This document shows, piece after piece, positions 35,950 through 43,660 of a stretch of 64,000 nucleotides of DNA. This DNA is from Rhizobium hidalgonense (lineage in GTDB: Bacteria; Pseudomonadota; Alphaproteobacteria; Rhizobiales; Rhizobiaceae), in assembly GCF_002914525.1 (NCBI RefSeq), contig NZ_LODW01000070.1:186001-250000 (forward strand), given 5' to 3'. The notes under the pieces are model-generated. The model was not told the DNA's origin. It did not search any database and worked only from the letters and a program-made list of their open reading frames with translations. Every line of letters begins with the position of its first letter. Positions within the stretch are counted from its first letter, which is position 1. The position numbers were made by a program, and so were the translations under genes.

Positions 35950-37770
35950 CTATTTCGCCGCGGCGAGCACATCCTCGTTGGCGGCGTCGAATTGCAGCCG
36001 CGCCAGCCGTGCATAGATGCCGCCGTGGCGGATCAGGCTCTGATGCGTGCCCTCCTCAACGACGCGACCCTGATCCATGACGAGGATGCGGTCAGCCTTC
36101 AACACGGTTGCGAGGCGATGGGCGATGACGAGCGTCGTGCGGCCGTCGACAAGGCCGTCGAGCGCCTTTTGCACCAGTGTCTCGCTTTCGGCGTCAAGCG
36201 CGGAGGTTGCCTCGTCGAGCAGCAGCACGGGCGCGTTCTTCAGGATGGCACGAGCGATGGCGATGCGTTGGCGCTGGCCGCCGGAGAGCGTCACGCCGCG
36301 TTCGCCGACCTCGGTCTCATAACCCTGATCCAGCCGGGTGATGAACTCGTCGGCCTGGGCGGCAAGGGCTGCGGCACGGACCTCGTCACGCGAGGCACCG
36401 GGACGGCCGAAGGCGATGTTGTCGTGGATCGAGGCGGCAAAGATGGTGACATCCTGCGGCACGATGGCAATGCGACGGCGCAACTCGTCGGGGGTCGTCA
36501 TCTGCGCGTCGACACCATCGATCGTCACGCTGCCCTGCTGCGGATCGTAGAAGCGCAACAGCAGCGAAAAAACGGTGCTCTTGCCGGCACCGGAAGCCCC
36601 AACGATGGCAACGGTCTCGCCCGGTGCAATAGCGAAGCTCAAGCCATGCAGCGCCGACCTGCCGGGGCGCGAGGGATAGGCAAAATGCACGTTGGAAAAT
36701 TCGACACGGCCAAGGCTGGGCGAAGGAAGAGCTTGCGGATGGGCGGGGGCAGCGATCGGCGAGACTTCGTCGAGAAGCTCGGTTAGCCGGTCGGCGGCAC
36801 CGGCGGCCTGCGAGAGTTCACCCCAGACTTCCGACAGCGCGCCCAGCGAACCGGCTGAGATGACCGCATAGAGCAGGAACTGGCCGAGCGTGCCAGCCGA
36901 AAGCGTGCCGGCAAGCACGCTGTGGGCGCCGACCCAGAGCACGGCGACGACGCTGCCGAAGATCAGCGTGATGGCGATCCCGGTTAGCAGTGCGCGCGAG
37001 CGGATGGCGGCGCGGGCCGCTTCATAGGCGGATTCGACGGCGGCACCGTAACGCGTAGCTGCGGCATCCTCGCCGTTGAAGGCCTGGACGGTGCGGGTCG
37101 CGGCGATCGTCTCGTTGGCAAAGGCGGAGGCATCGGCAAGCGTGTCCTGGGCGGCGCGGGAGCGTTTGCGTACCGAGCGGCCGAAGGCGACGAGCGGGAA
37201 GACGATCAGCGGAATCGCCCCGATGACGAGGCTCGAAAGCTTCGGCGAGGTGACGATCATCATGCCCATCGCGCCGATGCAGAGAATGAGGTTTCTGAGC
37301 GCCACCGAGGCCGTGGCGCCGACGGCGGATTTGATCTGCGTCGTATCGGCGGTCAGGCGCGAGACGATCTCGCCGGACTGGTTGACGTCGAAGAACGAAG
37401 GCGACAGCCGCGTCACATGAGAAAAGACATCGCGGCGGAGATCGGCGACAATGCGCTCGCCGATGGTGATGACGAAATAATAGCGCAGTGCGCTTGCGAC
37501 CGCGAGAACGACAGCCATGATCATCAGCATGGCGAAGTAGCTGTTGATGAAGCGACCGTCGGACTGGGTGAAGCCGTGATCGATCATACGACGTACGGCG
37601 AGCGGCAGCGCCAGCGAGGTGATGGCGGCAAGCGCCAGCGACGTCAGCGCACCGGCCACCAGGCCGCGATAACGCATGACGTAGGGCGTCAGCCTGCCGA
37701 GCGGCCGTAGCGACCGCCTTTTGTTTTCCTCAGCCTGTGCCTGCTGCTCTGCCAAATCGTCTCCGATCAC
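35950..37770 (-). CDS. ABC transporter with fused permease and ATPase domains
   Basis: 606 residues from a GTG start at 37770. The N-terminal membrane domain has about six segments (~25-320). The ATPase domain (~345-590) carries Walker A GASGAGKST, signature LSGGQRQR, Walker B VLLLDEATSALD and switch His in VIAHRLATV. This is a half-size exporter acting as a homodimer (MsbA/LmrA type), probably moving lipids, drugs or envelope components. The substrate is unknown. Divergent from rpmE. Confidence 0.93.
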   Translation of the reverse strand: MIGDDLAEQQAQAEENKRRSLRPLGRLTPYVMRYRGLVAGALTSLALAAITSLALPLAVRRMIDHGFTQSDGRFINSYFAMLMIMAVVLAVASALRYYFVITIGERIVADLRRDVFSHVTRLSPSFFDVNQSGEIVSRLTADTTQIKSAVGATASVALRNLILCIGAMGMMIVTSPKLSSLVIGAIPLIVFPLVAFGRSVRKRSRAAQDTLADASAFANETIAATRTVQAFNGEDAAATRYGAAVESAYEAARAAIRSRALLTGIAITLIFGSVVAVLWVGAHSVLAGTLSAGTLGQFLLYAVISAGSLGALSEVWGELSQAAGAADRLTELLDEVSPIAAPAHPQALPSPSLGRVEFSNVHFAYPSRPGRSALHGLSFAIAPGETVAIVGASGAGKSTVFSLLLRFYDPQQGSVTIDGVDAQMTTPDELRRRIAIVPQDVTIFAASIHDNIAFGRPGASRDEVRAAALAAQADEFITRLDQGYETEVGERGVTLSGGQRQRIAIARAILKNAPVLLLDEATSALDAESETLVQKALDGLVDGRTTLVIAHRLATVLKADRILVMDQGRVVEEGTHQSLIRHGGIYARLARLQFDAANEDVLAAAK

Positions 37771-37803
37771 CCTCAGGACCCGCGCAATGCGGGCTGTTGG
37801 CTC

Positions 37804-37832
37804 TTGTTATCTAGGCGCCCTTCATGTATAGG
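37804..37832 (+). promoter_or_regulatory. Candidate promoter of rpmE
   Basis: TTGTTA (37804-37809) and TATAGG (37827-37832) are separated by 17 bases, a good sigma-70-type pair about 120 bases before the rpmE start. Predicted by eye only. Confidence 0.4.
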
Positions 37833-37948
37833 CACGCCATCCTAATGGGAAGCCGTAGCCATCACGACTGCGGCTTCATTTATTCAATCGGTTCGGTGGC
37901 CGCAACTGCATGCGGCAAATTGAACTCCGGTATCGCAGGAAGATTGTT

Positions 37949-38170
37949 ATGAAGGCAGGCATCCATCCCGACTATCACATGATCAAGGTGGTCATGACCG
38001 ATGGCACCGAATACGAAACCCGCTCGACTTGGGGTTCGGAAGGCGCTGTTATGAACCTCGAAATCGATTCCAAGTCGCACCCGGCGTGGACCGGCGGCAA
38101 CCAGCAGCTCATGGACCGCGGCGGCCGCGTCTCCAAGTTCAACAAGCGTTTCGGCGGCCTCGGCCTCTAA
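37949..38170 (+). CDS. rpmE: 50S ribosomal protein L31, cysteine-free type
   Basis: 73 residues from the ATG at 37949 (GCAGGAAG upstream): KAGIHPDYHMIKVVMTDGTE, then HPAWTGGNQQLMDRGGRVSKFNKRF, typical alphaproteobacterial L31. It contains no cysteine, so it is the zinc-free form. The gene is monocistronic with a strong terminator. Confidence 0.96.
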   Translation: MKAGIHPDYHMIKVVMTDGTEYETRSTWGSEGAVMNLEIDSKSHPAWTGGNQQLMDRGGRVSKFNKRFGGLGL

Positions 38171-38197
38171 TCGCTTCTGCTGACGGAATTCGAAAAG

Positions 38198-38222
38198 AGC
38201 CCGGTTTTGCCGGGCTTTTTTG
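38198..38222 (+). terminator. Terminator after rpmE
   Basis: AGCCCGG-TTTTG-CCGGGCT followed by TTTTTT, a textbook rho-independent terminator 28 bases after the stop. Confidence 0.9.
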
Positions 38223-38250
38223 CGTGTTCGGGAAGCCGGCGTTCAGGCAA

Positions 38251-38283
38251 AAGAAAACCGGCCGCGTCGGACGCAGCCGGTTT
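38251..38283 (-). terminator. Terminator after the DUF1465 gene
   Basis: AAACCGGC (38255-38262) and GCCGGTTT (38276-38283) pair, with inner GCGTC/GACGC. On the minus strand TTTTCTTTT follows, fitting the end of the convergent DUF1465 gene. Confidence 0.8.
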
Positions 38284-38306
38284 GTATGGAATTCTCGCAG
38301 ATCCGG

Positions 38307-38822
38307 TCAGTTGTTGCCGAAGGCAGTCTGCAGTAGGGAAAGCTGGGCCTGGACGCTGTTCTGATTGTCGTGAACGATCACGGCTTCGGACGGGCGGTGG
38401 ATCTCGCGGTCGAGCAAAGCAATGCGGTTCTGCAGACGCAGCGAGCGTTCGACGAGGTCGCGGAAGGATTCCGGCAAGTCGCTCCAGCCGGGCGCGGCGC
38501 GGTCAACGTTGAAGCCGTCGAGGCGAACCTTGTTCTTCTCTGCCAGAACCTGGTCCCGAGACATTTCGCCATTGTTGACGGCGCGCTGCAACAGCAGCCA
38601 GGAGGCCATCTGCATCAAGCGAGTGGTGAGACGCATCGATTCCGCGGCGTAGAGAACCGAGGCCATCCGTGGCAGAACCTTTGAAGCGGCGCGGCCCTGG
38701 CCGTCGAGATAGGCGGCAGTTTCTTCGACCAGCGACATGCCTTCCGCATAAAGTGCCTTGAACTGCGAGGATGCCGCGGCGCGGCCCGCAAAACTGATCG
38801 TGTTCAATCCAACTTCCGACAT
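38307..38822 (-). CDS. DUF1465 family protein
   Basis: 171 residues, mostly helical: SQFKALYAEGMSLVEETAAYLDG, RMQMASWLLLQRAVN-like helices and LREIHRP near the C terminus. DUF1465 is restricted to alphaproteobacteria and poorly characterised; a regulatory or cell-cycle link has been suggested for the family. Conserved helices suggest a compact bundle. The gene is monocistronic with its own terminator. Confidence 0.8.
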   Translation of the reverse strand: MSEVGLNTISFAGRAAASSQFKALYAEGMSLVEETAAYLDGQGRAASKVLPRMASVLYAAESMRLTTRLMQMASWLLLQRAVNNGEMSRDQVLAEKNKVRLDGFNVDRAAPGWSDLPESFRDLVERSLRLQNRIALLDREIHRPSEAVIVHDNQNSVQAQLSLLQTAFGNN

Positions 38823-39213
38823 CGCAAGAGTCCCTGTTGCACGCAGCTACTTATAATTCAGGTAACGCCGGCACAGACGGAAAAGTTTCCTGTGCCGGTC
38901 TTTATGACTTTAAGATGGTATCATTAGCCCAAATGCGCAAGCCGTTTCTTAAGAAAGGGTTAATCTCCACAGTTTCGTGGAAATGCGCCGGCCATGGGAA
39001 AAAGAAGAGCCGCAAAAGCGGCTCTCAAGGTAAAACAGGGAGAAAAATCAGACCAATTCACCGCTTGGAAAACTGTCTGAAATCCAGAGAAAATCCGGAT
39101 GAGTACAGTAATATCTTATAAAGCTTAATATATTATTAACATTGTGCCGAAGTAAGACTTAGGGCGGGCTGATTTTGTCCGCCTATCGCCTCGTTTTCTG
39201 GGGTTTATTCGGA
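38823..39213. other. Hairpin-bearing gene-free interval
   Basis: 391 bases with no convincing gene. It holds CCGGCACAG/CTGTGCCGG (38868-38898, 9-base stem, followed on the plus strand by CTTTATGACTTT) and GAGCCGC-AAAA-GCGGCTC (39008-39025, followed on the minus strand by TTCTTTTT). The right part (39040-39170) is AT-rich compared with the genome. It may hold a small RNA; promoters could not be assigned. Confidence 0.4.
39000..39025 (-). terminator. Terminator-like hairpin, minus strand
   Basis: A 7-base perfect stem GAGCCGC/GCGGCTC with a 4-base loop. On the minus strand it is followed by TTCTTTTTCCC. It lies about 190 bases downstream of the DUF1192 gene and could end that transcript or an independent small RNA. 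Confidence 0.6.
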
Positions 39214-39405
39214 TCACGAGCGGAAGAAATTTTCCGCCGCCTGCCGTCCGGAGGCCTTGCGGGTGGCCTCGGCTTCGAGACGGGCGATCTCCGTCTTCAG
39301 CAATTCCACCCGAGCCTTCAGCTCGTCCACCGAAAGCATGGCGAGATCGGCGCCGATTTCGTGGGCGGTCTTCTTTTGCGGCCGGTCGTCATCGATAAAG
39401 CTCAT
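39214..39405 (-). CDS. DUF1192 family small protein
   Basis: 63 residues from the ATG at 39405, with GGAGGACGAACC upstream. MSFIDDDRPQKKTAHEIG, then the helical LSVDELKARVELLKTEIARLEAE, is the DUF1192 pattern, a small alphaproteobacterial family of unknown function with a short coiled coil. It lies 66 bases after the MFS gene on the same strand. Confidence 0.82.
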   Translation of the reverse strand: MSFIDDDRPQKKTAHEIGADLAMLSVDELKARVELLKTEIARLEAEATRKASGRQAAENFFRS

Positions 39406-39471
39406 GGTTCGTCCTCCGTTTGCTGTCTGGAGCAATTCCCGGGAAAACCCTTCGCGCTTTTCCTGGAACTG

Positions 39472-40785
39472 CTAGCCGAACTTTACAGCAGGATCGCCGC
39501 TTTCGGGAGACTTCCCAGTTTCAGGAGATTTGCCAGTTTCGGGAGGTTTGGGGCCGCGATCGGCAAGCGACATGCTTTGCGGCGTCAGCATCGGCGAGGT
39601 GCCGGTCGGAATCGTCGTATAGGCGTCGCGGTCGCTGGCCGGAACGGCGGCGCGGATGCGGCTCCGGATGATGGCGTAAACGGTGATCAGCACGTGGGAG
39701 ATGGCAGTGACGAGGAAAAGCGCATGCGGGGTGATCACCGACATGACGGGGCCGCCGATCGTCGGGCCGATCACCGTGCCGATGCCGTAGAGCAGCAGCA
39801 GACCGCCGGAGACCTTCACGAAATCTTCCGACGCCGCGAAGTCGTTCGCGTGGGCGACAGCGATCGGATAGAGCGTATTGGCCACCGCGCCGTAAAGGAC
39901 AACGAGCCCAATCAGCAGGGCGGGCGACGTCGGGTGGAGCAAAAAGATCAGCAAGCCGGCAAGGGCGGCGATCGCCGACATCGCGGCGAGCACATAGCGC
40001 CGGTCGATGCGATCGGAAAGCCGGCCGGCGGGCAGCTGCATCATGGCGCCGGCGAAGATGGTGGCGCTCATCATGACGGCGATGCTGGTGTCGGAGAGGC
40101 CGGCGCCGGCGCCGAAGACGGCGCCGAGCGTACCATAGGCGCCATTGGCGATGCCGACGAGCAGGATGCCGAGGCAGGAGACCGGCGAATTGCGGTAAAG
40201 CGCCGGCAGGTCGAGGCGTACCGCCTTCAGCGGCTGCGGCGAAGCGGCGGTCGAAAGCGTCGTCGGCAGCATGGCGATGCAATAGAAAATGCCGCAGATC
40301 ATGAACAGCACCGGCGTGCGCACATCCTCGAGCGGGATCATCATCTGGCCGCCGACGACACCGAGCAGCGTGATGCCGATGTAGAGCGAGAAGATCGCGC
40401 CGCGGCTCTCGTTACTGGCGCGCTCGTTCAGCCAGCTTTCGATGATCATCGAGGTGCCGGCGGTGGAGAAGCCGGTGACGGCGCGCAAGATCACCCACCA
40501 GATCGGATCGATGATAATGCCGCTGACCAGCGCGATAATGGCGATGATCGAAATGAAGCCGGAGAAGGCGCGCACGTGGCCGACGCGGCGCACCAGTTTC
40601 GGCGCCACCAGGCAGCCGATGACGAAGCCCCCCGCCCAGGACGTACCGAGCAGGCCGAGCGTCGTCGTGGCGTAGCCTTCGAGATTGCCGCGCACGGGAA
40701 GCAGGATGCCCTGCAGACCATTGCCCATGAAAAGGAAGAGCGTGCCAAACAGCAGCGCGGCGACGGACAGCAGATTTCTCTTCAT
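39472..40785 (-). CDS. Major facilitator superfamily transporter
   Basis: 437 residues from the ATG at 40785; the longer open frame adds 50 residues of no known type. About twelve membrane segments are seen, beginning LLSVAALLFGTLFLFMGNGL. The A-loop is present as GRLSDRIDRRYVL (residues ~245-257). Proteins of this shape (YcaD-like) export sugars or drugs; the substrate is unknown. The cytoplasmic tail carries the tandem repeat PETGKSPETGKSPESGD. The MFS and DUF1192 genes may form one unit. Confidence 0.88.
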   Translation of the reverse strand: MKRNLLSVAALLFGTLFLFMGNGLQGILLPVRGNLEGYATTTLGLLGTSWAGGFVIGCLVAPKLVRRVGHVRAFSGFISIIAIIALVSGIIIDPIWWVILRAVTGFSTAGTSMIIESWLNERASNESRGAIFSLYIGITLLGVVGGQMMIPLEDVRTPVLFMICGIFYCIAMLPTTLSTAASPQPLKAVRLDLPALYRNSPVSCLGILLVGIANGAYGTLGAVFGAGAGLSDTSIAVMMSATIFAGAMMQLPAGRLSDRIDRRYVLAAMSAIAALAGLLIFLLHPTSPALLIGLVVLYGAVANTLYPIAVAHANDFAASEDFVKVSGGLLLLYGIGTVIGPTIGGPVMSVITPHALFLVTAISHVLITVYAIIRSRIRAAVPASDRDAYTTIPTGTSPMLTPQSMSLADRGPKPPETGKSPETGKSPESGDPAVKFG

Positions 40786-40959
40786 TTCCCCAGACTCGGT
40801 CTTAAGCGATTTGCAATGGACATAAGGCACGACCTCAGTCGGCCCAGCCTCAAGATGATTGATTGTGCCCCGGAATTTCTTTACGGCGTGTCGAGATCCT
40901 CTTGTTCGCGCGGAAAAATGTCCGTCCTGTGACATTCCGAAAAACGGAAAAAATAAAGC

Positions 40960-41124
40960 ATGACAAAGCTGATAGCCTTGCTGCTCATCCTTGCCATGGC
41001 GATACAGGTGATCAAGCCGCTCGGGCTTCCCGGCCTCAGGCGGCGGATGGATTTCTGGAAGATCGCGCTGATCGCTTTCGCGGTCTGGGCATTGGCGCTG
41101 CTATCGCGCGATTTCCTGATGTAA
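40960..41124 (+). CDS. Small two-segment membrane protein
   Basis: 54 residues: MTKLIALLLILAMAIQVIKP, then LGLPGLRRRMDFWKIALIAF and AVWALALLSRDFLM. Two hydrophobic segments flank a basic turn (LRRRMDFW). A match to known families is not recognised, but codon use and hydrophobic pattern look like a real gene. It lies between the MFS and PhzF genes; the ribosome site (CGGAAAAAATAAAGC) is weak. Confidence 0.6.
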   Translation: MTKLIALLLILAMAIQVIKPLGLPGLRRRMDFWKIALIAFAVWALALLSRDFLM

Positions 41125-41146
41125 TCCTAGATGCAGGGAGCAATCG

Positions 41147-42070
41147 TCAGGCCTGCAAGATAATTTCTCCGCGCATGACGGAAACGCAGCTTCCCGAGAT
41201 GACGACATCGGTGACGATGCCGCCAGATTTCGCGACATCGAGTGCGATGATGCTGCGGCGACCCATTTCGACGCCCTGTTCGATGGTGATGCGGACGTCC
41301 ATGTCGGAGTCCGGCGCAAGCGAGACGAGATAGGCGCCGAGTGCGGCCGAAGCGCTGCCGGTCGCTGGATCTTCGGGCACGTTGTCGAGCGGCGCGAACA
41401 TGCGGGCGCGGACCTCCCAGGGATCTTCGGGTGTCCTGACATAGAGGAAGAGCGAGAAGTCGTGGCCGCTCGTCGTCTGCCGACCGGCGGCCGCCTGGAA
41501 ACCGGCGAGGTTCGGGCGGGCGGCGGCCAGTGCTTCAAGTCCGCTCAGTTCGGCAATGGCGAAATTCAGGCCGACCGAGGCAAAGACCGGCACGTGGCTG
41601 GTCTTAACGACGGCGCCGGGCTCGAGCCCAATGCAGCGGGCGATGGTTTCCTCGGCAATGGCATCGCCGATCGCCAGCGGCTGTGGCGCGCGGATGGCTG
41701 TTGCCGCGACCTTTCCGCCGCTGCGTTTGAGGCTGACCTCGACGATTCCGGCTTCTTCCTCGAAGCGCAGCTTCTCGCCGACCGGCTTGCCGAAGATCTC
41801 CGCCTGCTGGCCGAGCACATAAGCGGTGCCGACATTCGGATGGCCGGCAAAGGGTATTTCCATCGTCGGGGTGAAGATGCGCACCCGGGCGGAGTTCTCG
41901 GGGTCTTCAGGCGGCAGGACGAAGGTCACCTCGGAATAGTTGAACTCGGTGGCGATCCTCTGCATCGCCGCATCGCTCAGACCCCGCGCATCGGAGATCA
42001 CGGCAAGCGGGTTGCCCTCGAAACGGGTGGAGGTGAAGACATCGAGGGTGACGTAGGAGAGGGTGTCCAT
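41147..42070 (-). CDS. PhzF-family isomerase-like protein
   Basis: 307 residues of the diaminopimelate-epimerase-like fold in two halves. The catalytic Glu47 sits in EFNYSEVTFVLPP (residues 42-54). FAGHPNVGTAYVL and FAPLDNVPEDPATGSASAALGAYL are the family motifs of the first and second halves. PhzF of phenazine synthesis isomerises dihydro-hydroxyanthranilate, but most members, like this one outside a phenazine cluster, have unknown substrates. Its stop is 22 bases from the convergent small membrane gene. Confidence 0.9.
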   Translation of the reverse strand: MDTLSYVTLDVFTSTRFEGNPLAVISDARGLSDAAMQRIATEFNYSEVTFVLPPEDPENSARVRIFTPTMEIPFAGHPNVGTAYVLGQQAEIFGKPVGEKLRFEEEAGIVEVSLKRSGGKVAATAIRAPQPLAIGDAIAEETIARCIGLEPGAVVKTSHVPVFASVGLNFAIAELSGLEALAAARPNLAGFQAAAGRQTTSGHDFSLFLYVRTPEDPWEVRARMFAPLDNVPEDPATGSASAALGAYLVSLAPDSDMDVRITIEQGVEMGRRSIIALDVAKSGGIVTDVVISGSCVSVMRGEIILQA

Positions 42071-42323
42071 GGCGGCTCCTGTTGCGGCTGCCGCTATGAA
42101 TAATCACGGTTTTTGACTGGACGAAGCGGTTTCTTGTCGCCGTGACAATGAGGGGGCAATCTCGCGTCGAGCTGATTTCTTGCGTACCCTTGCTGGCGAT
42201 CCGTCGTATGGGAAGGGCGGCGTCTCTCCATTCCCGTGACGAGCACAGGAAGGGAGAAAGAGAGGGTGGGGCAGGGGCCGCAACGTTGCGGTTGCCGCCC
42301 CCGCGCAATCTTAAGCGCAAAAA

Positions 42324-43349
42324 TCAGGCGGCCTTTTCCAGGTCCTTCTTCCAGCTGCCCTGGGCGGCGAGGCTGTTCATCTCGGCGCGGTGGGTGAATT
42401 CGCGCTGGCCGGCGGCGACGTTCTCAGGCTTGCCGTTCCAGGCCTTGAGCGCGCTGTCTTGCAGGGCGCGGCCGTAGGAGAAGGTGACCAACCAGGGCAA
42501 GTCGGCGGTTGCGTTGATGGCGGAAAGGTGTGCGCTCGCCTCTTCGGTCGACTGGCCGCCGGAGAGGAAGGCGATGCCGGGAACCGCTGAAGGAATCGTG
42601 CGCTTCAGCACCTGCACGGTACGCTCGGCCACTTCCGCCACCGAGGCCTTGCGGGCGTTCTTGCCGTCGATGACCATGTTCGGCTTCAGGATCATGCCTT
42701 CGAGGCTGACGCGGGCATCGGCCAGTTCCTCAAAAACGATGCGGAGCGTGGATTCGGTGACTTCGGCGCAGCGGTCAATCGTGTGGTCGCCCGGCTTGCC
42801 GTCCATCAGGCATTCCGGCTCGACGATCGGCACGATCTTGGCCTCCTGGCAGAGTGCGGCATAACGGGCGAGCGCCTGAGCGTTGGCGCGGACGGAGCCG
42901 CGGGTCGGCAGCGACGACGAGATGGCGATGACGCCGCGCCACTTGGCGAAACGGGCGCCGGCCTCATAATAGCGGGCGAGGCGCTCGCCGAGCCCATCGA
43001 GGCCTTCGGTGATGGTTTCGCCAGGATAGTTGGCCATCGGCTTGGCGCCAGTATCGACCTTGATGCCAGGAATGGAGCCGGCAGCGCGGATGATGTCGAC
43101 GAAAGGCGTGCCGTCCGCAGCCTTCTGGAACAGCGTCTCTTCGTAGAGGATGACGCCGGAGATATATTTCTTCATCGCCTCGTCGGAGCGGAAGAGCATC
43201 TCGCGGTAATCGCGGCGGCTGGTCTCGGTCGATTCCAGGTTGATCGTGTCGAAACGCTTCTTGATGGTGGAGGTCGATTCATCTGCCGCAAGCAGTCCCC
43301 GGCCGCCCGCAACCATCTGCACGGCAATGTCTTCCAGTCGTTCGCTCAT
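42324..43349 (-). CDS. fbaB: Class I fructose-bisphosphate aldolase
   Basis: 341 residues from the ATG at 43349, with GGAGAGAACGAGA upstream. It matches eukaryote-like class I aldolases: GLLAADESTSTIKKRFD near the N terminus, VEPECLMDG, and the Schiff-base lysine Lys222 in MILKPNMV. FLSGGQSTEEA is the C-terminal phosphate-binding segment. It cleaves fructose-1,6-bisphosphate to triose phosphates without a metal. It lies in the aldolase-pgk-gap-tkt region; a perfect inverted repeat upstream may be its operator. Confidence 0.93.
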   Translation of the reverse strand: MSERLEDIAVQMVAGGRGLLAADESTSTIKKRFDTINLESTETSRRDYREMLFRSDEAMKKYISGVILYEETLFQKAADGTPFVDIIRAAGSIPGIKVDTGAKPMANYPGETITEGLDGLGERLARYYEAGARFAKWRGVIAISSSLPTRGSVRANAQALARYAALCQEAKIVPIVEPECLMDGKPGDHTIDRCAEVTESTLRIVFEELADARVSLEGMILKPNMVIDGKNARKASVAEVAERTVQVLKRTIPSAVPGIAFLSGGQSTEEASAHLSAINATADLPWLVTFSYGRALQDSALKAWNGKPENVAAGQREFTHRAEMNSLAAQGSWKKDLEKAA

Positions 43350-43446
43350 TCTCGTTCTCTCCACAGCATTAAACATCGGCAGTTTAAGAATATAGGACGG
43401 CGATAACAGAAGTTTATAGAGAGGAAAATGGAAGGCTAAGTCACTG

Positions 43447-43473
43447 AAACGATTGAAATCAATTCAATCGTTT
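43447..43473. promoter_or_regulatory. Perfect inverted repeat upstream of the aldolase gene (operator candidate)
   Basis: AAACGATTGAA (43447-43457) and TTCAATCGTTT (43463-43473) are exact inverted copies around a 5-base spacer, ~100 bases upstream of the aldolase start. The AACGATT/AATCGTT core resembles LacI-family operator sites. It could control the aldolase gene; the regulator is not in the window. Confidence 0.5.
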
Positions 43474-43503
43474 GAAAAAATGGGATTTTTTCCGCCGCGT
43501 GAG

Positions 43504-43539
43504 CAAAAGACCGCGGAAGCGCTTTGGCTCCCGCGGTCT
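43504..43539 (-). terminator. Terminator after pgk
   Basis: AGACCGCGG (43508-43516) and CCGCGGTCT (43531-43539) form a 9-base stem. On the minus strand it is followed by TTTT. It lies ~120 bases after the pgk stop. Confidence 0.75.
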
Positions 43540-43660
43540 ATCCACATGTAAAACCTGTCAAATCGGCTTTCAGCGCCGCGCGCTTTTTGAAGCACCAACG
43601 ACGGTGCAACATTTCAACACGGACGCATCGGCCCGATTGTCAGGCCGATGCACAGGCTCG

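Larger units (their letters stand above)
43350..43660. other. Interval between aldolase and pgk
   Basis: 311 bases. It contains the inverted repeat at 43447-43473, the pgk terminator at 43504-43539 and about 120 bases of untranslated sequence before the pgk stop. No additional gene was seen. Confidence 0.6.

Noticed and set aside
39175..40932. A 585-codon plus-strand frame opposite the MFS transporter
   Set aside because: Antisense shadow with very high Arg/Asp/Gly/His content; the MFS membrane topology on the other strand is unmistakable.
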